33,963 bases of DNA, taken from Bacillota bacterium. Lineage in GTDB: Bacteria; Bacillota; Clostridia; Christensenellales; CAG-138. Below the pieces are notes generated by a model. That model ran no database searches. It worked only from the letters and a program-made list of their open reading frames with translations, and was not told the DNA's origin. The translations under genes were made by a program, and so were the position numbers. The DNA lies in assembly GCA_023451115.1 (NCBI GenBank), contig JAEXFV010000116.1, forward strand, positions 1 through 33,963, written 5' to 3'. This document shows, one piece after another, positions 1 to 7,933 of this stretch. Each line of letters starts with the position of its first letter. Positions within the stretch are counted from its first letter, which is position 1.

Positions 1-3
1 CAG

Positions 4-1917
4 ATGGAGAACCGGAGAAAAGAAGAAACAGGCAAACCGGAACGGTTCCCCCGGGCGCAACAGCATAAAGAAGCGCTGGCAGAAGAGGAAGCTTCCCTGC
101 GGGATCGTGAAGATGAACCCCAACAAGAACAGGGGCAAAAGCAAGGGGCGTTGTTGGAGCAAACCGCCGAACAGGCGCCTGCGGAAACACCGCAACGGCA
201 GACTGCTGGGGGAGAACCTCAATCTGCTGCATACGCAGAGCCTGGGCAGCAGATACCGACCCGGTGGGTTGACCAAGTTACGCCGGAATTGGCAGTGCCC
301 GCGGAATTGGAGCATGTATCCGCCCCGCTGCATCCGCTGGAGGTTGCCCGTCAGCCGGAGGAGAATATGGCTGCACCGGTTGAAACACAGGAGCCTGCCC
401 AACTCGAAAAGGCCTCGGCTGGGAACGCAAAGGCAGTTTTTCGCCAAATGCAGGATGTTTACGCAACAGAATATCATATGCCGGCGGATGGAAAAACACA
501 GAGGGAATACCAGGAAAACGAGCAGCCCGGCGAAGCGGCTGATCCGATCCAGTTCGCACAAATCCCGGGAGACGCTGCGGCAGAACAAAATTTATTGCTT
601 TCGGCATTGGGATTGGAGCATGCTGCAATGCAAGGGGAAGCAGCGTTGTATGGCAGCCCTGAGGAGCAGGTAAACAGTAAAAACGCAGCTGTTATCAGGC
701 AATTGACAGGGCAGTTAGAGAAAGCCGGGCGGCTGGAAAACCCACGCCAACAGGAAAATGAACGGGGATATTCGCCTGAAAGAGCGGATAGCCCAGGTGT
801 TTCCCACCAACCGGTATGGGATAAGGCGCAAGGCCCGGCACCATCGCAACAAGCATCACAGAACGATGGACTGCCAATGCAGGCAGATATCGCTGCGCAG
901 CAGCCTATGGAGTTGCCGCCGTTACCTCCGTTGCAACAGTTGCAGCCTGCACAGCCCGCAGGCAGCGGAACAGAAACGCCGCATCAAATCGAAACAACGC
1001 CGCAAAACATTGTGCCACAAGGGAAAGCGGCTTTGGAAAAAGCGGCTATGGTTGATGAAAAGATACTGGCTTTGCCGCTGGAAGCGGCAGCGTTTGGAAG
1101 TAATTTTTCAAGTGTACCGTTGCAACATCTGCAGCAGGAAGGGGAAAAAACGGGGCTACCGGAAAAAAATCCTTCCCTCCTTTCCAAGCGGGATATTCGG
1201 GTTGCTAAGGCAACGCAACCCATGTTGCAGGCGAAGCCCATGGTGGGAACCAGCCATGCAGCAAAGATGCCCCTTGCACAGATGCAGGATTTGCGAAGCG
1301 GCGTGGCGTCGCCCCCTAAAAGCCTGCTAAGCCCAACGGCCCGAGGTGTGAGCGCCTCTTCCTCACTTTTTCAAGGGAGATATCCTGCCATGGGAGAGCT
1401 TACCTACGCCTTGCCTACCGCTGCGGAAGAAACGGCCAGGCGCGCAGGGGCCGCAATTTCTCAGCCTGGAGCAGCCTTGCCCCAGCGCATGCCTGGGGCG
1501 CAAGGGCAGGAACCCTACGCCGAATCCTCTTATGTGCAAACTTTGCCGGATTGGGCGAGAAGTTTTTTGAAAGACAGCTTTACTACCCATCCGGCTGCAG
1601 CACAGCCACAGCCCATGGTGCAATCCGGTCCAGCTCAAGGGGAAGGGAAGACGGTTCAGCCTCAACCCGAATTGCCTGACGGCGTATATCCTCCTAGCAG
1701 GGCGTTTCAAAAGCAGGCGGAAAACCAAATGGCCTGGTCCGCGCCGGGCTATGCAGGGCCGCCGACGAAGCTGGCACACAAACAGAAAGAAAGGCCGCAG
1801 CAGCAATCTGCTCCGCCAATGCGGATTTCCGATGCGGAAATCAACCGTATGGCCAACAAGGTTTATGGGATCATTGAAGAGCGGATGAAGCGGGACCGCC
1901 GCAGGCTGGGCCTGTAA
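4..1917 (+). CDS. Pro/Gln/Ala-rich protein of unknown function, first gene of the visible injection-system block
   Basis: I do not recognise a catalytic or structural domain. Nearly the whole protein (637 aa from this ATG) is low-complexity, rich in Gln, Pro, Ala and Glu, and predicted by eye to be disordered. Only the last 35 or so residues look folded: a charged helix with the pattern ISDAEINRMANKVYGIIEER followed by basic residues and a terminal GL. Proteins in eCIS loci can end in a similar Arg/Glu-rich helix, which from memory suggests a docking tail on the particle. The gene sits 25 nt upstream of the LysM tube protein, where Firmicutes phage tails carry a tape measure. Its composition is unlike a typical helical tape measure, so I do not call it that. 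The reading frame is open to the first base of the window, and no ribosome binding site can be seen, so the true start may lie upstream. Confidence 0.7.
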   Translation: MENRRKEETGKPERFPRAQQHKEALAEEEASLRDREDEPQQEQGQKQGALLEQTAEQAPAETPQRQTAGGEPQSAAYAEPGQQIPTRWVDQVTPELAVPAELEHVSAPLHPLEVARQPEENMAAPVETQEPAQLEKASAGNAKAVFRQMQDVYATEYHMPADGKTQREYQENEQPGEAADPIQFAQIPGDAAAEQNLLLSALGLEHAAMQGEAALYGSPEEQVNSKNAAVIRQLTGQLEKAGRLENPRQQENERGYSPERADSPGVSHQPVWDKAQGPAPSQQASQNDGLPMQADIAAQQPMELPPLPPLQQLQPAQPAGSGTETPHQIETTPQNIVPQGKAALEKAAMVDEKILALPLEAAAFGSNFSSVPLQHLQQEGEKTGLPEKNPSLLSKRDIRVAKATQPMLQAKPMVGTSHAAKMPLAQMQDLRSGVASPPKSLLSPTARGVSASSSLFQGRYPAMGELTYALPTAAEETARRAGAAISQPGAALPQRMPGAQGQEPYAESSYVQTLPDWARSFLKDSFTTHPAAAQPQPMVQSGPAQGEGKTVQPQPELPDGVYPPSRAFQKQAENQMAWSAPGYAGPPTKLAHKQKERPQQQSAPPMRISDAEINRMANKVYGIIEERMKRDRRRLGL

Positions 1918-1942
1918 CACCGCCCGGAAAGGAGAGCGCCTC

Positions 1943-2668
1943 ATGCAAATTGGCTTACCAAATCCAAATTTGGTGATGCCCCTGGAAAAAATGTGCATCA
2001 CGAATAAGGCCACCAATGAAAAGATTTATGTGATGTATAACCCGGAATCCTACGTGCAGGAGCGGGGCACCAAATACAGTGAGGCTCCTGGCCTGGCTTC
2101 CAACATGCCCAGCATCCAATTCGTTCATGGCATGAGCGAGACGCTGCATATGGAGCTGTTTTTTGACACCTATAGCGCAGCAGCGCTGGTGGGCGGAAAA
2201 AAAACGGATATTCTTGCGCTCAATGCCACGGCAGTGGCCCCGGCTCCTGTGAAAATGGATGTGCGCAAGTTTACTGCCAAGATTTACGACCTGATGATTA
2301 TCAACGCCAGTACGCATGTGCCGCCGCTTTTGAAAATCGAGTGGTCATCCTTGCAGTTTGAAGGACACCTGGTGAATTGCAGCCAGAAGTTTACTATGTT
2401 TAACCAGCTGGGCACACCGGTGCGGGCCACCTTGGATGTAACCTTCAAGCAATATATGAAGCCCAGCAAAATAGCCAAGATGAAGCCCAACGAATCCCCT
2501 GACACTGAGAAATACCGCACGGTGCATCAGGGAGACGCATTATGGAGTTTTTCCGGGCGAGAGTATGGGCAATGCGAGCAATGGCGGGTGATCGCGGATG
2601 CAAACGGCATTGAAAACCCCCGCCTGCTGGATACAGGGCATGTAATCAAATTGCCGGCGTTGAAATAG
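1943..2668 (+). CDS. CIS tube-associated protein with C-terminal LysM domain (Afp7-like)
   Basis: This 241-aa protein has the two-part layout of eCIS LysM proteins. The N-terminal ~170 residues resemble the contractile-injection-system tube domain, with KIYVMYNPESYVQERGTKYS near residues 28-47 and HMELFFDTY later. The C-terminal ~50 residues form a LysM, from YRTVHQGDALWSFSGREYG to a terminal VIKLPAL. In characterised systems such a protein joins the inner tube to the hub of the baseplate, the LysM acting as a protein-protein or peptidoglycan contact. The start is supported by GGAAAGGAGAG about 7 nt before the ATG. It lies between the Pro/Gln-rich gene and the gp27-like hub gene, the order also seen in PBSX-type tails (XkdP then XkdQ). 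It should act in the assembled particle in the cytoplasm. Confidence 0.88.
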   Translation: MQIGLPNPNLVMPLEKMCITNKATNEKIYVMYNPESYVQERGTKYSEAPGLASNMPSIQFVHGMSETLHMELFFDTYSAAALVGGKKTDILALNATAVAPAPVKMDVRKFTAKIYDLMIINASTHVPPLLKIEWSSLQFEGHLVNCSQKFTMFNQLGTPVRATLDVTFKQYMKPSKIAKMKPNESPDTEKYRTVHQGDALWSFSGREYGQCEQWRVIADANGIENPRLLDTGHVIKLPALK

Positions 2669-2693
2669 TTGAGCCGGTTTCGGGAGAGACGGT

Positions 2694-3794
2694 ATGGATA
2701 CTGGAAGCTATCAATTTAAGAGCCTGGAAGAAAAGTACGGCGGCTTTTTAGCCCCGGCCTTTGAGGTATCCGTAGGCGGTAAAAAACTGGATAGCTCCAA
2801 AGTGCATTTTTCATCCATTACTGTGGATATCGATGCGGGGTCAGGCGCAGGGGGCTGCAGCTTTACAGTGGAGGCCCAATACGATTATGAGAACAGCAAG
2901 TGGGACAACGACCTGCTCGGCACCATCCAGGTAGGGGAAAAACTTGAAATCAAGGCCGGCTATGTAAAGAAAGAAAGCGTGTTTTACGGCTTTGTGGACG
3001 ATTATACCATCAATTATTCCGTAGATGCGGCGCCCAGCCTAACGGTCAACGGCATTGATGCAAAAGGGTTTTTAATGAATGCCAAGGATCGGAAATATAT
3101 GAGCGAAAAATCCACTACAGCAGTGGTGAAGGAAATTCTCAACGAATGTGTTTCCAAAGGGTATGCCAAGAAGGTTACCGTAGGGACCATTAAGGATTTT
3201 GACGCGGAGCTCATTCAGGAGGAGATGGATGACTATAAGTTCCTCTGCTTTCTGGCACAAGTATACAATATGAGCTTTTTTGTGATAGATGGGGAAATCG
3301 TGTTTGACAGCATGATGAAAAAAACATCTTCCCTGATTGAGCTGACGTTGGGTGTAAGCCTGCTGAGCTTTTCCAAATCCGTTTCCTTGCGCAACCAGGT
3401 TGGTAAAGTGGTGGTATATGGGATTGACCCGAAAACCCTCAAACCGATCACAGGGGAGGCCAGCAGCACCAGCGCTTCAGGCGCAGGGAAAGAGGCGGGG
3501 GATGTTGCCCGGGGGTTTGACGGTATTGTGGAAAAGGAAGTAAGCTTTTTCGTGCAAACCCCGGAGGAGTGCAAAGAACTTGCCCAGGCACGGTTTGACC
3601 AGCGGGCGTATCAGTTTGTTTCCGGTAAGGGCCGCTGCGTTGGCATCCCGGAGCTGATCCCGGGCCGTTATGTGGAATTAAAAGGCTTTGATAAAAGCGC
3701 AAGCGATAAGTATTTTGTTAGCAAAGTGACCCATGAATATTCCCCGGATGGGTATTATACCAACTTTGAAGTAAAGGGGGCCAAGAGTAAATGA
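2694..3794 (+). CDS. Baseplate hub protein, gp27 / phage late control D-like
   Basis: The 366-aa protein matches the late-control-D/gp27/VgrG N-terminal family: an early beta-rich domain (SITVDIDAGSGAGGCSFTVE, about residues 43-62), the pattern LEIKAGYVKKESVFYGFVDD, and a central helix-strand region containing EEMDDYKFLCFLAQVYNMSF, which resembles the conserved W/Y-x-FL-x2-LA segment of gp27 proteins. Such proteins trimerise between the tube and the central spike. In Afp and PVC the gp27 and gp5 parts are fused in one VgrG-like protein; here they are separate, as in PBSX and many phages. The start has a GGGAGAG site just upstream. The stop overlaps the next start as ATGA, so the spike is translationally coupled. 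The LysM gene lies 25 nt upstream. Confidence 0.86.
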   Translation: MDTGSYQFKSLEEKYGGFLAPAFEVSVGGKKLDSSKVHFSSITVDIDAGSGAGGCSFTVEAQYDYENSKWDNDLLGTIQVGEKLEIKAGYVKKESVFYGFVDDYTINYSVDAAPSLTVNGIDAKGFLMNAKDRKYMSEKSTTAVVKEILNECVSKGYAKKVTVGTIKDFDAELIQEEMDDYKFLCFLAQVYNMSFFVIDGEIVFDSMMKKTSSLIELTLGVSLLSFSKSVSLRNQVGKVVVYGIDPKTLKPITGEASSTSASGAGKEAGDVARGFDGIVEKEVSFFVQTPEECKELAQARFDQRAYQFVSGKGRCVGIPELIPGRYVELKGFDKSASDKYFVSKVTHEYSPDGYYTNFEVKGAKSK

Positions 3795-4540
3795 GCGATG
3801 GGCAAGAGCAGTATTTTCGAAAAAGCGGCGTGATCTTGGCCCAGGTGACCAACATTAAGGACCCGGATAATCTGAACCGGGTTAAGTGCAAGCCCATCAC
3901 CGCAGATAAGGATGTTGCGGAAACGGACTGGTGCTACTGCATTACGCCAATGGGCGGAAAGGGATATGGGCAGTTTTTTTTCCCTTCCGTGAACGACCTG
4001 GTGTTGCTGGGATATTTAGGCGGAGATGTGCACCATCCCATCATATTCGGCTGTTACTGGGCCAATGATGTAAAGGCGCCGTATCCTATCACTGACGGAA
4101 AGAACGAGGTGCGCTCCATCAAAACCCCTGCAGGGATTGAGATTAAGATGGAGGATACCGAGAAGAAAGAAAAGCTTACTCTCACTACCCCTTCCGGAGC
4201 TATGATTCTGGTGGACGATGAGAATAAGACCATAGCCGTTAAGGATAAACAGGCAGAGAACCATTTGACAATCAATTGGGAAAAGGGTGAAATCACCCTG
4301 GCGGCAAAAACGAAGCTGACGCTAAGCGCAGGAGATACCCAGCTGGTGCTGGAGTCCTCGGGCAATATGGAAGGAAAGGCCAACAAGGCGGTGAACTTTA
4401 CTGGCGCGGACATCGCCTTGAAGGGGAACAACTCGGTAAAGGCTGAGGGCACGCAGGTGGATATCAAGGCCAACGGCATGTTAAACGCCCAAGCGTCCGG
4501 CAATACGGTGATCAAAGGCGCAATGGTGCAAATCAACTGA
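3791..4540 (+). CDS. Central spike protein with gp5-like OB-fold and beta-helix
   Basis: The N-terminal ~95 residues form the OB-fold of the phage base-plate V/gp5 family: GVILAQVTNIKDPDNLNRVK, then WCYCITPMGGKGYG, then a FFPSVNDLVLLGYLGGDVHHP stretch ending in IIFGCYWAND. The C-terminal half (about residues 120-249) is a regular Val/Ala/Asn-rich series of short strands (KLTLSAGDTQLVLESSGNM and on), as expected of the triple-stranded beta-helix needle. There is no lysozyme domain and no built-in PAAR tip. The tip is probably the separate DUF4280 protein at 20409-20789. The start codon overlaps the hub gene's stop by 4 nt (ATGA). The length of 249 aa is normal for an eCIS or phage spike. Confidence 0.88.
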   Translation: MSDGQEQYFRKSGVILAQVTNIKDPDNLNRVKCKPITADKDVAETDWCYCITPMGGKGYGQFFFPSVNDLVLLGYLGGDVHHPIIFGCYWANDVKAPYPITDGKNEVRSIKTPAGIEIKMEDTEKKEKLTLTTPSGAMILVDDENKTIAVKDKQAENHLTINWEKGEITLAAKTKLTLSAGDTQLVLESSGNMEGKANKAVNFTGADIALKGNNSVKAEGTQVDIKANGMLNAQASGNTVIKGAMVQIN

Positions 4541-4574
4541 GGTTGGGCGCGGCTTGGCCGCGAAGGAGGAACTC

Positions 4575-4982
4575 ATGGGCAGCAAGGATTTTTTGGGCAG
4601 CGGGCTGAAATTCCCCCTGCAAATTGATTTACGCACAGGGAAAATCGCCATGGTGCAGCAAGAAGAGGATATCGCAGAAGCCATTCAGCTGATTATCCAT
4701 ACCTCCTTGGGGGAACGGGTGATGCGCCCGGAGTTTGGCTCCAATGTAGCGGAATATGCATTTTCCCCCTTATCCCATTCCGCAAAGGATTCCATTGCCT
4801 ATGAGATTAAGGAACAGTTGCTGCTGCAAGAACCTCGCATTGTAGATGTTCAGGCATTTTGCAGGGAAGAAAACGGCGTTACGGGCAGCATGCTCATTGA
4901 AGTATCGTATACGGTGCGCAGCACCAATAACCGGTACAACAGGGTATACCCTTTTTACCTGACTGAGGGAGCGGAAGAATGA
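4575..4982 (+). CDS. gp25-like baseplate wedge protein (Afp9-like)
   Basis: This protein belongs to the GPW/gp25 family, a small wedge protein that helps start sheath polymerisation on the baseplate. It shows the family core: an N-terminal FPLQIDLRTGKIAMVQQEED, an AIQLIIHTSLGERVMRPEFG motif in which the GER-x2-RPEFG segment is highly characteristic, and a C-terminal strand series before the stop. An upstream in-frame TTG at 4554 gives 142 aa. The ATG at 4575 is preferred because AAGGAGGA sits 4 nt before it, giving 135 aa, a usual length. The stop overlaps the start of the large J-type gene at 4979 (ATGA). Confidence 0.93.
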   Translation: MGSKDFLGSGLKFPLQIDLRTGKIAMVQQEEDIAEAIQLIIHTSLGERVMRPEFGSNVAEYAFSPLSHSAKDSIAYEIKEQLLLQEPRIVDVQAFCREENGVTGSMLIEVSYTVRSTNNRYNRVYPFYLTEGAEE

Positions 4983-7909
4983 ACAAGCCCACTCTGGACC
5001 CACGGACAAAGGAAGAACTGATGGCGCTCATTGCCAACCGGGCGGCGGAATATACGCCTGAATGGCGCTATGAGCAGGAGGATACGGCAGATCCCGGTGC
5101 GGCGATTGCAGCCTTATTTGGGGAAATGTTTTCTCAAACCATCGACCGGTTCAACCTGGTGCCGCAAAAATATTATACCGAGTTTTTGAACCTGCTGGGT
5201 ATTCCTGCACCAGGGGTAACGCCCGCTTGCGGGCTGGTACAGCTGGAAGCAGGTGGCGGGCCCGGGGAGCCGGTGACCGTGCCTGCTGGTACGGAAATTT
5301 TTGCTGCAGCCCAGGAAGAGGGTGGAGAAGACGTGGTGTACTCCACCCAGCACCGGATTGCAGTAACCACCGCCAGCTTGCAGGATGTATTTTATGTGGA
5401 ACCTGGCAGAGGCCGTATTGAGCGCCTGGACACCAACCGGGAGCAACCCTTTTTTGCTCCAACCGGCGGGAAAAACTTGCAATTTCATCGTTTTGCCTTT
5501 GCACAAAATCAGGTGCTGGCCCTTTGTGGCCCCTGTGAAATTCAGGTGGCGCTGCGGCAAAGCGCCCGGTTCCTAGAGGAAGGAACGGCCAAAGTGTTGG
5601 CGGATCCCGCCTGTGCTACCTGGCGTTACTTTAATGGGCAAGACTACCCTGCTTTTGATGCTGTGCAGGCAAAAGCGGATGTGCTGGTACTAAAAAAGGA
5701 AAATCTGGACGCCTTGTGCCCTGAGGAAGACGGAAACATCTACCTCTATTGCGATGTGGGTGCAAAGGCCCAGGGTGGCATTACGTTAAGCGGGATTTCC
5801 CTCAAGAGCAGCATGCCAAAGGGAATCCCGGCGGATTCCCTATCCAACAACGATGTGCCAATCTCCCAGCAGGACGGGGGATATTGCTTTGGCCGCAGGC
5901 CCGCGGCATACGAGCTGTTTTATATCCGCTCGGATCAGGTGTTCTGCAAGCAGGGCGCCAATGTGAACATGCGGATGGATATTGTGCCCGTTGTATTTTC
6001 CCAGGTGGGCAATGAGCCACAGTATGAATTTAACAAACGCATTATTGATAAAAACGATGCGGTACGGATTACCCCAGACGATGTATTTGTGCAGCAGGTG
6101 GTATGGGAGTACTATAACGGCACCGGATGGGCGCGGCTGGCTGTGGGGGGCAATGTAAACCCCTTCTCCTGTAAGCAGCAGGGGGATTTGATGGTGCTTT
6201 TTACCGTGCCGGAGGATATGTCGCCTGTCATGGTAAATGCACAGGAAGGCTATTATGTCCGGGCACGTGTTGTAAATGTGGAAAATTATTTGAGCACAAT
6301 CCCCCGTTGGATTCTTCCTTTTGTAAAAGACGTTGTTTGCGATTATCAATATACGCAGCAGCGCAGTGCCACGGTGGTGCGGGCGTGGAACAACGCCAAG
6401 GCAAAGGAACTGCTGCAGGCGGATCGGATTACCGACTGGAATATGGCCGTATACGAGCCCATGGCGCCCCATCCGGCTGCGATGTACCTGCGCTTTGACG
6501 CATCTCCCCATGGGATGCCCCTTTCCCTTTTATTCCAGGTGGTGGGAGATACGTTGCTGGAGAGCAAGATCGTGTTTGAAGCGTGGGACGGGGAAGGGTT
6601 TTCCCAGGTACGCGCTGTTGACCAAACACAAAACCTGCGTTATACGGGAACGGCGTTTCTGTATCTCCCGGAGCCGCTTCAACCGGCGGAATTGCTGGGA
6701 GAAACCGGATACTGGCTGCGGATGAGCCTGAGCTCTTACACCCAGGATGAGCGGCGCGTGCCCAAAATTGCTGGATTGCGGTTTAATATGGTAGAAGCGC
6801 TGCAACAGCAAAGGGCCGCAGATCAGTTTTTCAGCACAGAGGCCTATGACGCTGGAAAGGTATTGGAGCTGTTGGAGAAGCCTGTGCTGAAAAGCCAGGT
6901 TTGGGTGGACGAGATCGCCGAGCTTTCTACTGCCCAAGTTCGGGAGCTGGAACAACTGGGCGCGCAGCGCGTAACCGTAGAGCGTAAGGACGGGCAGCCT
7001 GTTCATTGCTGGGTGAAATGGGAGCCAGTTGCCAACTTGCAGTTGGCTGGGCCCCAGGACCGGGTTTATCAGGTGGAAGCTTGCGATGGCGTGGTGCGCT
7101 TTGGCAATGGCGCTAACGGAAAAGTGCCGCCACGGGGAGATTTAAATATTCGGGTTTCTTATTTCTATGGAGGCGGCGTGCGGGGGAACTTACCCGCCGG
7201 CCGGGTCAACGCTTTGATCGGCTCTATTCCCCGTATTACTGGGGTTTCTAATATAGGGCCAATGAGCGGGGGCACCGATCAGACTCCCATGGAAAAACTG
7301 GAGGCCCTGGGAAACAAACGAATTCGGCACCGGGAGCGGGCGCTGGGAGCTGCGGATTTTGAGCAGATGACGCTGTTCCGCTTTGAGCGGGCGGCGCATG
7401 TCAAGTGTTTTTCCAATACAGATCAAAACGGCGCAAAGGCGCCGGGGCATGTTTGCCTGGTTGTAATGGGAAGGGATTTTTCTGACGAACGGATGCGGTA
7501 TGCCCTGTGCCGGGAGATTTATGAATATTTGGCCCAGCGCTGCGATTGTAATTTGATAGCCTCGGGGCGGTTGCATGTGGTGCCTTCCACTGAGATTACG
7601 GTTAATGTCCATGTTCGGGTACAAATGCGGGATTTGGATGAGGCGGCTGTTACACAGCAGCAGCTGGTAGAAAATATTGGGGAGCTCATTGAAAAAACCT
7701 GGCGCAGCCGGGAGATTGGCAGCCAAATCGACTTGCTGGAGCTTTATCAGGTGGTAAAGGCCACTCCAAACGTGCGGGTTGTGGAGCAGGTTTTGTGTGA
7801 AGGAAGTTATTTTGCCCAAGGCCGGCGTTGTCTGTGCGCTTTGGATGAAGATGCGGTATTCCCCTTTGCAACAGTGCGAAGCGGGTTGCATACGGTCCGC
7901 GTAGGTTAA
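4979..7909 (+). CDS. Large baseplate J-type protein (Afp11-like)
   Basis: A 976-aa baseplate protein. The N-terminus has the arrangement seen in putative eCIS baseplate-assembly proteins: DPGAAIAALFGEMFSQTIDR near residues 42-61, then KYYTEFLNLLGI, followed by a beta-sandwich (VTVPAGTEIFA). The C-terminal third (about residues 690-960) carries the baseplate J/gp47 signature, including VVRFGNGANGKVPPRG, a Tyr-x-Gly-Gly-Gly segment, and GPMSGGTDQTPMEKLEALGN. J-type proteins form the wedge arms that surround the hub. It starts on an ATGA overlap with the gp25-like gene, and is followed 24 nt later by a second, shorter J-type protein. That pairing is the Afp11/Afp12 arrangement of eCIS rather than the single J protein of most phages. 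Confidence 0.9.
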   Translation: MNKPTLDPRTKEELMALIANRAAEYTPEWRYEQEDTADPGAAIAALFGEMFSQTIDRFNLVPQKYYTEFLNLLGIPAPGVTPACGLVQLEAGGGPGEPVTVPAGTEIFAAAQEEGGEDVVYSTQHRIAVTTASLQDVFYVEPGRGRIERLDTNREQPFFAPTGGKNLQFHRFAFAQNQVLALCGPCEIQVALRQSARFLEEGTAKVLADPACATWRYFNGQDYPAFDAVQAKADVLVLKKENLDALCPEEDGNIYLYCDVGAKAQGGITLSGISLKSSMPKGIPADSLSNNDVPISQQDGGYCFGRRPAAYELFYIRSDQVFCKQGANVNMRMDIVPVVFSQVGNEPQYEFNKRIIDKNDAVRITPDDVFVQQVVWEYYNGTGWARLAVGGNVNPFSCKQQGDLMVLFTVPEDMSPVMVNAQEGYYVRARVVNVENYLSTIPRWILPFVKDVVCDYQYTQQRSATVVRAWNNAKAKELLQADRITDWNMAVYEPMAPHPAAMYLRFDASPHGMPLSLLFQVVGDTLLESKIVFEAWDGEGFSQVRAVDQTQNLRYTGTAFLYLPEPLQPAELLGETGYWLRMSLSSYTQDERRVPKIAGLRFNMVEALQQQRAADQFFSTEAYDAGKVLELLEKPVLKSQVWVDEIAELSTAQVRELEQLGAQRVTVERKDGQPVHCWVKWEPVANLQLAGPQDRVYQVEACDGVVRFGNGANGKVPPRGDLNIRVSYFYGGGVRGNLPAGRVNALIGSIPRITGVSNIGPMSGGTDQTPMEKLEALGNKRIRHRERALGAADFEQMTLFRFERAAHVKCFSNTDQNGAKAPGHVCLVVMGRDFSDERMRYALCREIYEYLAQRCDCNLIASGRLHVVPSTEITVNVHVRVQMRDLDEAAVTQQQLVENIGELIEKTWRSREIGSQIDLLELYQVVKATPNVRVVEQVLCEGSYFAQGRRCLCALDEDAVFPFATVRSGLHTVRVG

Positions 7910-7933
7910 AAACGGGAAAGGAGGGAATGGAGA

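Noticed and set aside
4554..4574. In-frame TTG upstream of the gp25-like gene
   Set aside because: AAGGAGGA lies between the TTG and ATG 4575 at the right distance for the ATG, and the shorter protein has the family's usual length.
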